Of a stretch of 64,000 bases of DNA, positions 17,295-24,335 are shown one piece after another. The notes under the pieces are model-generated. The model made no database searches. It saw only the letters and a list, made by a program, of their open reading frames with translations, and was not told the origin of the DNA. Source of the stretch: D2472 sp964275585 (GTDB lineage Bacteria; Pseudomonadota; Gammaproteobacteria; Magnimaribacterales; D2472). The translations under genes and the position numbers were made by a program. Position 1 is the stretch's first letter; every line of letters starts with the position of its first letter. Location of the stretch: assembly GCA_964275585.1 (NCBI GenBank), contig CAXYCJ010000015.1, positions 124,001 through 188,000 on the forward strand, in the 5' to 3' direction.

Positions 17295-17322
17295 TTGATG
17301 ATTCATAATTCTTTAGTATGAT
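17295..17322 (+). promoter_or_regulatory. Candidate coaD promoter, possibly leaderless
   Basis: TTGATG (17295-17300) and TATGAT (17317-17322) are separated by 16 bases. The -10 ends 6 bases before the coaD ATG at 17329, so transcription would begin at or next to the start codon. No Shine-Dalgarno is visible before the ATG. Confidence 0.4.
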
Positions 17323-17328
17323 TTGCGA

Positions 17329-17811
17329 ATGAAAATAGCAATTTACCCAGGTTCATTTGATCCCATTACCTTTGGCCATATCGATATTGTTGAAAGAGCT
17401 TGTGCTTTATTTGATAAGGTAATTTTAGGTGTTGCAGAAAGTGAATCTAAGAATCCACTCTTTAATGTTCAGGAGCGGATAGAATTAATTGAAGAGATTT
17501 TTCAGGATAATCCAAAAATCGAAGTTCTAGGGTATTCAAAAAAATTAACCGTTGATCTAGCTAGAGAGAATGATGCCATAGCAATTATTCGAGGGCTTAG
17601 GGCAGTTGCTGATTTTGAATATGAATTTCAACTTGCGACAATGAATCGAAGTTTAGCTCCAGATATTGAGAGTATATTCTTTACACCCAAAGATACATTA
17701 ATTTATGTTTCCTCAAGTCTTGTCAAAGAAATAGCTCAATTTGGAGGAAACGTGTCTCGGTTTGTTTCTCCAAATGTCAAAACAGCTTTAATGGAAAAAA
17801 TTTCTACCTAA
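17329..17811 (+). CDS. coaD: Phosphopantetheine adenylyltransferase
   Basis: Transfers AMP to 4'-phosphopantetheine, the fourth step of CoA synthesis, in the cytoplasm. The 160-residue length is standard. It shows YPGSFDPITFGH with the T/HxGH nucleotide motif at 14-17, RGLRAVADFEYEFQLATMNR and the C-terminal YVSSSLVKEIA signature. The open frame reaches a TTG two codons upstream, but the ATG gives the canonical N-terminus. The last four bases overlap the convergent mutM gene. Confidence 0.97.
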   Translation: MKIAIYPGSFDPITFGHIDIVERACALFDKVILGVAESESKNPLFNVQERIELIEEIFQDNPKIEVLGYSKKLTVDLARENDAIAIIRGLRAVADFEYEFQLATMNRSLAPDIESIFFTPKDTLIYVSSSLVKEIAQFGGNVSRFVSPNVKTALMEKIST

Positions 17812-18620
17812 TTCTGACATTGGCGACAAAAAAAAGTAGCTCTTTGAGCTTGTACAATCCGTTGAATTACTCCGTTATCACAGCCTTTGCACTTAAGAGC
17901 AGACCTATCATAAACCAATAGTTCAATCTTAAAATACCCCTGGTTGCCATCAGGTTTATAGAAGTCCTTTAAGGAAGTACCACCAACTTCAATAGCCCTG
18001 CTTAAAATTTTCTTAGCAGACAAATCTAATGCGCTGGTCTCTTCTTTTGATAGCGTTCTACATTTTCTTGTGGGTCGAACTCCAGCATCAAATAGTATTT
18101 CATTTGCATAAATATTTCCTATGCCCACAACGTGATGTTGATTCATCAGGGCAGTCTTAATTGGAGCAGTTGATTTTTTAATTTTTTGATATAAGTATTC
18201 ACCATTAAAATCTTTTGATAATGGTTCAGGACCTAATTTATTTAATAGGAAGTGCTCCTTTAGGTCTTCAACTATATGCATTGATCCAAATCTTCTCGGA
18301 TCATTGAAAATTAACTTACCTGTTTCAAATATAAATTCAATATGGTCATGTTTTTTATAAAAATTTGAATTTTTTTCTGCAATTCTAATTGTTCCAGTCA
18401 TACCCAAATGCAAAAGTATGTGCAAGTTTTTGAGATTAAATAAAATATATTTTGCCCTTCTACTAATGCTCTGTAATTGTTGATCCTGAATTTTTCCAAT
18501 ACGTTTCGTATCTACTTCCCATCGAAGATTAGGGTTAAAAACCTTAATGGATGTTAATTTCTGATTGCCAAAAACTTGTATAGCTCTGACTGAGGTTTCA
18601 ACCTCAGGTAATTCTGGCAT
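17808..18620 (-). CDS. mutM: Formamidopyrimidine-DNA glycosylase (Fpg/MutM)
   Basis: Bifunctional glycosylase/AP lyase that removes oxidised purines such as 8-oxoguanine. The 270-residue protein has the obligatory N-terminus MPELPEVE (the Pro at position 2 is the catalytic nucleophile), the helix-two-turn-helix segment NIYANEILFDAGVRP, and a C-terminal zinc finger with CKGC and CRQC pairs. It is complete. Its ATG overlaps the stop of a 22-codon ORF as TAATG, and no separate Shine-Dalgarno is seen, so its translation is probably coupled to that ORF. Confidence 0.97.
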   Translation of the reverse strand: MPELPEVETSVRAIQVFGNQKLTSIKVFNPNLRWEVDTKRIGKIQDQQLQSISRRAKYILFNLKNLHILLHLGMTGTIRIAEKNSNFYKKHDHIEFIFETGKLIFNDPRRFGSMHIVEDLKEHFLLNKLGPEPLSKDFNGEYLYQKIKKSTAPIKTALMNQHHVVGIGNIYANEILFDAGVRPTRKCRTLSKEETSALDLSAKKILSRAIEVGGTSLKDFYKPDGNQGYFKIELLVYDRSALKCKGCDNGVIQRIVQAQRATFFCRQCQN

Positions 18621-18688
18621 TAACCGAACGAGTTATTTACTAAAAAAGAATTGCTAGTATGGCTAAACGTTGCAGTAGAAGTAATCAT
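18620..18688 (-). CDS. Putative 22-codon leader ORF coupled to mutM
   Basis: An ATG-to-TAA ORF encoding about 22 residues (MITSTATFSHTSNSF...). It has a strong Shine-Dalgarno AAGGAG (minus strand, 18700-18695) with an ideal 6-base spacer, and its stop overlaps the mutM start as TAATG. The mutM ATG lacks its own site. The peptide is Ser/Thr/Asn-rich and resembles nothing I know, so the likely role is to deliver ribosomes to mutM rather than to make a functional peptide. Confidence 0.45.
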   Translation of the reverse strand: MITSTATFSHTSNSFLVNNSFG

Positions 18689-18725
18689 AGAGTTCTCCTT
18701 TTTAAGATTTGTATAGCTATATTTA

Positions 18726-19493
18726 TTAGCCTCTCCTTTCTATATCTGCTTCTACGCAGTCTTCTCCATACTGAACCTCTAAAACGCTACAACTTTCTTG
18801 ATGTTCATTTACAGCCATATGCCAGGTACCTTGCTCAATAATCAAACTTTCATGAATATTCAGAGTAACCTCTGATTTAATATTATTTCTTTCAAGATAA
18901 ATCTTGCAGCAACCTTGTAAAATATACCAATGCTCAGATCGCTTGAAATGCCTTTGATCGCTTAATGCCTTGCCAGGCGCAATGACCAGTTCCTTCACCT
19001 TCACCCCATCTCTCTCATCAAATACTTTGTAGTATCCCCATTTCCTTTTAGTTGTTGGATTTCTCCAGTTATCTAAGATCCAGCTGGATGAATTTTTTTT
19101 GTCTTCTCCACCTACACCAAATTCAAACGAAACATTGTCGTGTGATGTAAATCTATCAATTTCTGGAATATTCCCCTTTGTTCGATCACCTCCATTTGCA
19201 AATATCAGCCTGTCAGAGCTAGAAATTTGCTTCAACACATGATCTATTGCTCCACATGCTGAATTATCTTGATCATCAAATAAGAATGCATGATCAACAA
19301 CTTGAAGATTGCAAAGTATTTCCAACCTTTCTTTGGCATCCATAAAGCACTGTCCTTTCTTTCTAGCAAGCCAAGAATCAGAATTTAACCCAACCCAAAG
19401 AATATGCCCTAATAATTTTGCAGATTTTAAATATGCAATATGCCCTGAATGCATCGGGTCAAAACCACCAGTTACCAATACATTTTTATTCAT
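18726..19493 (-). CDS. Cytidylyltransferase-like / cupin fusion protein
   Basis: A 255-residue two-domain protein. Residues 1-140 form a nucleotidyltransferase with the HxGH motif (GGFDPMHSGH, His16-His19) and a late DKKNSSSWI segment, resembling HldE C-terminal/TagD-type enzymes that load CMP or AMP on a sugar- or polyol-phosphate. Residues from about 153 form a cupin barrel like the C-terminal domain of type II mannose-6-phosphate isomerases (WGYYKVFDE, HFKRSEHWYILQG, EQGTWHMAVN). The upstream TTG extension (four codons) is unlikely. It is divergent from the nucleotide-sugar dehydrogenase, so it probably belongs to the surface-sugar locus. Confidence 0.78.
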   Translation of the reverse strand: MNKNVLVTGGFDPMHSGHIAYLKSAKLLGHILWVGLNSDSWLARKKGQCFMDAKERLEILCNLQVVDHAFLFDDQDNSACGAIDHVLKQISSSDRLIFANGGDRTKGNIPEIDRFTSHDNVSFEFGVGGEDKKNSSSWILDNWRNPTTKRKWGYYKVFDERDGVKVKELVIAPGKALSDQRHFKRSEHWYILQGCCKIYLERNNIKSEVTLNIHESLIIEQGTWHMAVNEHQESCSVLEVQYGEDCVEADIERRG

Positions 19494-19557
19494 TTTATGA
19501 ACCAATTTTTACTTTAAAGTCCATTTTATTCTATATCAAAAGATAATTTAATGCGTG

Positions 19558-19563
19558 TATAAT
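19558..19563 (+). promoter_or_regulatory. TATAAT -10 box ahead of the surface-sugar operon
   Basis: A perfect TATAAT preceded directly by TG. No good -35 is visible 16-18 bases upstream (only AT-rich sequence), so it may work as an extended -10-like promoter. The predicted start near 19570 leaves about 19 bases before the first possible TTG start at 19589. Confidence 0.45.
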
Positions 19564-19588
19564 ATTTGAAATTTAGAAATATAGCTCT

Positions 19589-20815
19589 TTGCTATTGTTT
19601 TTATCAAGACCTCTGCTTTATTTAGGACACATAATATGGCTTATAAATACGAACGTATGTATAGTTGGTGGTTTAGGTCATATTGGTTTGCCACTAGGTA
19701 TCGTCTTTGCATCTAAGGGCATGAAGGTTTGTTTGCAAGACATTAATGCTGAGTCAGCTGAAATAGTCTCAAATGGAAAATTACCATTTGTTGAGTATGA
19801 AGCTGAGCCTTTGCTAAAAGAAGCTCTTGAGAATGGCAATTTATCAATTTCACTTAACTCAGATTCTATCTCAGAAGCAAAAAATATTGTTATTGCGATT
19901 GGCACACCTGTTGATGAGTATATGAACTCAAAAACAAGACAATTTCTTGAATTCATTACCTCTCTTAAAAAATATCTTAATCCAGATCAGTTAATAGTAA
20001 TTAGGAGCTCTATTGCTCCAAATGCATGTGAACAAATTCGCAGAACGCTTGCTGAGGATAATGATTGGAAACTATCTTATTGCCCGGAGAGGATTGTTCA
20101 GGGATATGCAATACAAGAACTTAAAAAACTCCCTCAAATTGTTGCCGGATATAGTGATGAGGCTGTGGAAGAGGCCTCTATGTTATTCAAAGCAATTAGC
20201 TCTTCGATTATAGTTACCTCAATCAAGGAAGCTGAATTAGCTAAGCTATTTGCTAATTCGTGGAGATATATTCAATTTGCTATCGCCAATCAATTTTTTA
20301 TGATTTGCGAAGATCAAAATGTTGATTACGATAATGTTAGACATGCAATGGTTGAAGGGTATGAAAGGGCGGCCCAACTTCCTTCAGCAGGATTTGCAGC
20401 TGGACCATGTTTATTGAAAGATACTATGCAAATTTCTAGTTTCTATCAAGGTGGTTTTCATCTTGGTCATTCTGCAATGATGATAAATGAAGGCTTGCCA
20501 AACTTTATTGTTAATCAATTGAAATCGAAGTACTCACTAAACAATAGAAAAGTTGGCATTTTAGGCATGGCATTCAAGGCTAATGTTGATGATGTTAGAG
20601 ATTCGCTATCTTTCAGACTATCTAAAATACTAAAATTTAGTGGAGCTGAGGTTATTTGCTCCGATGAGTTTGCTGACAATCCAGAGTTTGTGAGCAAAGA
20701 AGAAATAATTGCTAAATGCGAGACAGTTATTGTTGCTGCGCCACACTCTGTATATTCTGAAATTCAATACCCAGATCACATTGACCTAATAGATATTTGG
20801 AAAATTAGTCAGTAA
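19589..20815 (+). CDS. Nucleotide-sugar dehydrogenase (UDP-glucose/UDP-ManNAc dehydrogenase family)
   Basis: Oxidises the C6 hydroxyl of a nucleotide sugar to a uronic acid in two NAD-dependent steps. Motifs in order: Rossmann VGGLGHIGLPLG near 26-37, AIGTPVDE near 103-110, YCPERIVQG near 164-172, the helix ELAKLFANSWRYIQFAIANQF near 216-236 and the catalytic Cys274 in GPCLLKDT. The C-terminal NAD domain ends normally. No in-frame ATG exists before the Rossmann fold: the frame begins with TTG at 19589 or 19595, giving an odd hydrophobic leader of about 20 residues. The start is therefore uncertain. Substrate not assigned. Confidence 0.85.
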   Translation: MLLFLSRPLLYLGHIIWLINTNVCIVGGLGHIGLPLGIVFASKGMKVCLQDINAESAEIVSNGKLPFVEYEAEPLLKEALENGNLSISLNSDSISEAKNIVIAIGTPVDEYMNSKTRQFLEFITSLKKYLNPDQLIVIRSSIAPNACEQIRRTLAEDNDWKLSYCPERIVQGYAIQELKKLPQIVAGYSDEAVEEASMLFKAISSSIIVTSIKEAELAKLFANSWRYIQFAIANQFFMICEDQNVDYDNVRHAMVEGYERAAQLPSAGFAAGPCLLKDTMQISSFYQGGFHLGHSAMMINEGLPNFIVNQLKSKYSLNNRKVGILGMAFKANVDDVRDSLSFRLSKILKFSGAEVICSDEFADNPEFVSKEEIIAKCETVIVAAPHSVYSEIQYPDHIDLIDIWKISQ

Positions 20816-20844
20816 AACCTACCTTTTATCGGAATACTTTGTTT

Positions 20845-21831
20845 ATGAAGAAAAAATATTTAGTCACTGGAGGCTCAGGCTTTATTGGAAGCGCGTTGGT
20901 CAAGAAGCTTCTTAATGAAGGCCACTCAGTTAGAGTTTTTGATAACAACTCTAGGGGCAATTTAAGAAGGCTAGAATCTGTAATAGATCAAATTGAGTTT
21001 GTAGAAGGGGATATAAGAGATCTAGCTCAGGTAGAAGATGCTTGCAAGGATATAGATGCCGTTTGCCATCTAGCATTTGTGAATGGAACAAAATTTTTTT
21101 ATGAGCTTCCAGAGCTTGTCTTAGAGGTAGGTGTCAAGGGAATGATGAATATCTTGGATGCATGCATTGCTCATAGTATTGAGGATCTTATCCTAGCTTC
21201 TAGCTCGGAGGTTTATCAAAGCCCTGATGAAGTTCCAACGAGTGAGAATGTTCCATTGATAGTTCCCGACTTGCAAAATCCAAGATACTCATATGGCGGT
21301 GGAAAAATTATTAGTGAGCTTTTAGCTATTAATTATGGCCGCTCCAAGATAAAGCGTGTTGTAATATTTCGGCCTCACAATGTATATGGCCCTGACATGG
21401 GTTGGGAGCATGTCGTACCAGAATTTGTTCTAAAAATGGATGATTTAATTTCAACCTCGACATCGCAACCTATTGATTTTAAGATTCAAGGAACGGGTAA
21501 TGAAACTAGGGCTTTTATTTTTATTGATGATTTTGTAGATGGTTTATTTAGAGTGATTGATCAGGGCCAGCATTTGAATGTTTATCATATTGGAACTTCT
21601 AATGAGATACCTCTATCTGAACTTGCTGAGAAAATTGCGAGCATATTTGATACTCAAATTAATTTAATTCCAGGAGACTTAGCTCAAGGCGGAACTTTGA
21701 GAAGGTGTCCAGATATTTCAAAACTTAGGGAGCTTGGTTTTGATCCTCAAATCACTCTCGAGGAAGGGCTTAGAATTTCAAAAAAATGGTATGTTGAGAA
21801 CAAAAATTTAAAACCAAGCTCCAAGAATTAA
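20845..21831 (+). CDS. NAD-dependent epimerase/dehydratase (extended SDR)
   Basis: A 328-residue extended short-chain dehydrogenase acting on a nucleotide sugar. It has the GGSGFIGSALV dinucleotide loop near the N-terminus, the catalytic Ser region SSSEVYQ, and the Y-x3-K pair in YSYGGGKIISE, followed by the family RPHNVYGPDMG segment. UDP-sugar 4-epimerase and CDP/GDP-sugar 4,6-dehydratase are both possible. The preceding TTG is ignored in favour of ATG. Its stop codon overlaps the start of the next membrane-protein gene by one base, so the operon is tightly coupled. Confidence 0.86.
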   Translation: MKKKYLVTGGSGFIGSALVKKLLNEGHSVRVFDNNSRGNLRRLESVIDQIEFVEGDIRDLAQVEDACKDIDAVCHLAFVNGTKFFYELPELVLEVGVKGMMNILDACIAHSIEDLILASSSEVYQSPDEVPTSENVPLIVPDLQNPRYSYGGGKIISELLAINYGRSKIKRVVIFRPHNVYGPDMGWEHVVPEFVLKMDDLISTSTSQPIDFKIQGTGNETRAFIFIDDFVDGLFRVIDQGQHLNVYHIGTSNEIPLSELAEKIASIFDTQINLIPGDLAQGGTLRRCPDISKLRELGFDPQITLEEGLRISKKWYVENKNLKPSSKN

Positions 21832-22745
21832 TGCTTCACACTTTATCTAAGTTTCTTAGAGCAATCGATCACAGGTCAAGTAAAATCTTATCCATGTCAA
21901 TTTGGATAATAGTATTTATTGTATTTATTATCCTGCTTAGGTATCCCTCATTCATACTTGAGCCAAGATTTTGGGGAGAGGAGAGGCTATATTTTGAAAC
22001 ATTCCACCACTTATCAAATTGGTGGGAGGGGTTTGATACTTTGCAATATCCAGCCTATTACAACTTTCTTTCAAGATTTGGTGGATTTTTAGCATCCCTA
22101 GTTGGCCTCAGCTATGCCCCATTAGCTTCGACTCTATTCGGACTATTCATTTTAATAAGCCCATTGCTCATTATTTTTTTTACCGAATCAAAGTATTGGG
22201 ATAATTTGGAAAAAAAAATCGTACTCTCACTATTTCTAGTTTTTTCATGCAGCACAGGAGAGATTTGGTTAAATTCAACAAATCCTCATTTTATTTTCCC
22301 GGTTATTACTTTCCTTATTCTCTTAGATGAAAACTTAAAGAGCTTTGCTAAAAGGCTTGTTTACAACTTTTGTATATTAATTGGTGCGATTAGCGGCCCC
22401 TTCTCCTTGCTTATGTCACCATTTTTTTTATTCAGATACTTAAGATACAGAGAGAGGCCAATTTTAATATATTGCATGATTTTCTTAATTTTTGGCCTAC
22501 TGCATATATTATTTTTTTACGTTTCATATTCAAGTGGCGTAGGCAACCCGCATAGACTTGGAGAAGGTGGTATTTCAGGGTCGCTTTCGATGGTAGATAG
22601 AGTAACTTTCATTGTGCAATTTAATGTAATTTTTCCACTTTTTGGTTACTTTGCTTCTCTGGTATTTAGGCTGTTTATGAACCTCGCAAATGCTGGGATT
22701 GATAGTTCTTACTATTCGATCATTATAGAAACTCTTGCCAACTAA
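21831..22745 (+). CDS. Multi-pass membrane protein, N-terminal part (probable glycosyltransferase), frameshifted
   Basis: 304 residues with about eight hydrophobic segments. After the first one comes the exported-loop signature LEPRFWGEERLYF, where polyprenyl-phosphate-dependent GT-C transferases carry acidic catalytic residues (here Glu/Glu-Arg). The frame ends with TAA at 22743-22745, exactly where an overlapping frame continues with further membrane segments; the two together would be about 520 residues, a usual GT-C size. I read this as the first part of one gene broken by a single-base indel between about 22729 and 22745. Its place beside GtrA- and GtrB-like genes suggests the serotype-specific transferase role. 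Confidence 0.7.
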   Translation: MLHTLSKFLRAIDHRSSKILSMSIWIIVFIVFIILLRYPSFILEPRFWGEERLYFETFHHLSNWWEGFDTLQYPAYYNFLSRFGGFLASLVGLSYAPLASTLFGLFILISPLLIIFFTESKYWDNLEKKIVLSLFLVFSCSTGEIWLNSTNPHFIFPVITFLILLDENLKSFAKRLVYNFCILIGAISGPFSLLMSPFFLFRYLRYRERPILIYCMIFLIFGLLHILFFYVSYSSGVGNPHRLGEGGISGSLSMVDRVTFIVQFNVIFPLFGYFASLVFRLFMNLANAGIDSSYYSIIIETLAN

Positions 22746-23403
22746 TCTAGAGAGCTATTTTGCAAAAGGTTTTTCAGTTTTGGGAAAAGCGAGCTCGTTA
22801 ATTAATTTGCTTGTATTTGGATCGTTTGGTTATCTTTTTTATAAGCTTTATCATATTGCTAATCTTGATGAAAAAATAAACTTTCTTAGCCTATTTTTAT
22901 ATTTATCAATAGTTATTTCACTTCTTTCCATTGGTGGCCATGGAGGTTTTAGATATTCATATATTACAAGTTTCATACTTTTATTTTTTATTTATCAGAG
23001 ATTTCTTTCCTCACCCAATGTTCTTCTGCCTGGAAAAAAAATAGCCAAGTTCGTTGTCATTTTTTCAGTATCCGTAGGAGTATTGGAGTATTTCCCGAGA
23101 GTCTTGAGTAGTTCTCCCGAGGTCATTACCCAACAAAAAGATAAAATAGATTGGCCTGTTTGGACAGAAGAATTAGCAACTTGGCAAATAAATAGTGAGC
23201 ATGATCCTGCTGTATGGCCTTATCTTAAAAATCGAGATATCTTATGGCCAGATCGCTCTGCAATATATACTCTTAGCTTAAACTCTACCTCTGATTGGGA
23301 CAAAAGAGGCAATCAAAAATTCTCCACTAACTTAAAAAAGTTTTTGAAAAAAGATTCTTTAAGCAAGGAGCTAATTATTCCTGAGGGTGAAGAACAAAAG
23401 TGA
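22735..23403 (+). CDS. C-terminal part of the frameshifted membrane glycosyltransferase-like protein
   Basis: 222 residues in the frame one base off the preceding ORF. It opens after a TAG at 22726-22728 and only a TTG (22735) could start it; no Shine-Dalgarno is present. It supplies three or four more membrane segments, including GGHGGFRYSYITSFILL, then a soluble tail of about 90 residues with repeated Trp (WPVWTEELATWQ). The lack of a natural start and the direct continuation of membrane topology argue that it is the rest of the upstream gene. The stop overlaps the next GTG by four bases. Confidence 0.65.
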   Translation: MPTNLESYFAKGFSVLGKASSLINLLVFGSFGYLFYKLYHIANLDEKINFLSLFLYLSIVISLLSIGGHGGFRYSYITSFILLFFIYQRFLSSPNVLLPGKKIAKFVVIFSVSVGVLEYFPRVLSSSPEVITQQKDKIDWPVWTEELATWQINSEHDPAVWPYLKNRDILWPDRSAIYTLSLNSTSDWDKRGNQKFSTNLKKFLKKDSLSKELIIPEGEEQK

Positions 23404-24323
23404 ACATATTAATTACAGGGTCAGAGGGATTTATTGGGCTAGCCCTTGTAAAGTTTTTGATTTCTGAATTAGGCGACAAAGATAAAATTTTTTGTATGAT
23501 TAGAAAGACACAAAAAAGTAGTGCATTGCCTATTTCAGATAAAATCAAAATATTACATCATGATTTGCTGAATTCTAATTTGCCTGAACTACCCTCAAGT
23601 ATTGAGGTAATTATTCATTTAGCAGGGATCAACAAAACATTCTTATCTTCCAATGATGGTAGGAAGCAGTTACTTGATAATATTATTGCTACTTCTAACG
23701 TACTAGAAATAGCAGAAAGAACAAAAGCAAAAAAACTAATTTTTGCTAGCAGCGTCTATGTTTACTCTGGAATTAAAGCTGACAGATTCAAAGAGGACAT
23801 GTCCTTGCTTCCCCTTGAGCCATTGGGCATTAGCAAGCATACCTCTGAGATGATTTTAAGGGCACACGCCACATCATCTGATTTAAATGTATTATCTTTG
23901 AGACTATTTACGGTCTATGGACCTGGCTCTAAAGAGACGCAATTCATTCCTGAGGCCATCAAAAAATTCACGCATGCTAATAAAGACGCATTGTTTGGCA
24001 ATCCATCTGTAAAAAGAGATTTTATTTATATTACGGATGTTGTGCGAGCCTTTAAATCAGCGATAGATGCTAATGATTTAGAGGGCTTTAATGCAATCAA
24101 CATAGCGTCAGGTCAACCCCATTCAATACAAGAAACTGTTGAGACTATTAAAAAGCTTACCTCTTCCCCCAAAGAAATTAACTTTGTTGAGCAAAATGTA
24201 AATGATCAAGCAATTGATTTAGATCATTGCGGTGATATTTTTTTTGCAAAAAAACATTTAAAATGGTCGCCTTTAGTTTCTTTTGAAGATGGATTAAAGC
24301 ATACAATCAAGTTAATAAAATGA
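23400..24323 (+). CDS. Second NAD-dependent epimerase/dehydratase
   Basis: A 307-residue extended SDR starting with GTG inside the previous stop (GTGA overlap). It has ITGSEGFIGLALV as the nucleotide loop, IHLAGINKT near residue 75-83, the Ser of FASSVYVYSG, and LEPLGISKHTSEM where the usual Y-x3-K is replaced: Lys is present in GISKHTSE but the aligned Tyr position appears to be Leu/Gly. That may mean a different catalytic acid, or misalignment by eye. Candidates are a 4-epimerase or a 4-ketoreductase acting after the RfbH-like dehydratase that follows. Confidence 0.82.
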   Translation: MNILITGSEGFIGLALVKFLISELGDKDKIFCMIRKTQKSSALPISDKIKILHHDLLNSNLPELPSSIEVIIHLAGINKTFLSSNDGRKQLLDNIIATSNVLEIAERTKAKKLIFASSVYVYSGIKADRFKEDMSLLPLEPLGISKHTSEMILRAHATSSDLNVLSLRLFTVYGPGSKETQFIPEAIKKFTHANKDALFGNPSVKRDFIYITDVVRAFKSAIDANDLEGFNAINIASGQPHSIQETVETIKKLTSSPKEINFVEQNVNDQAIDLDHCGDIFFAKKHLKWSPLVSFEDGLKHTIKLIK

Positions 24324-24335
24324 AGAGGAAAAATA

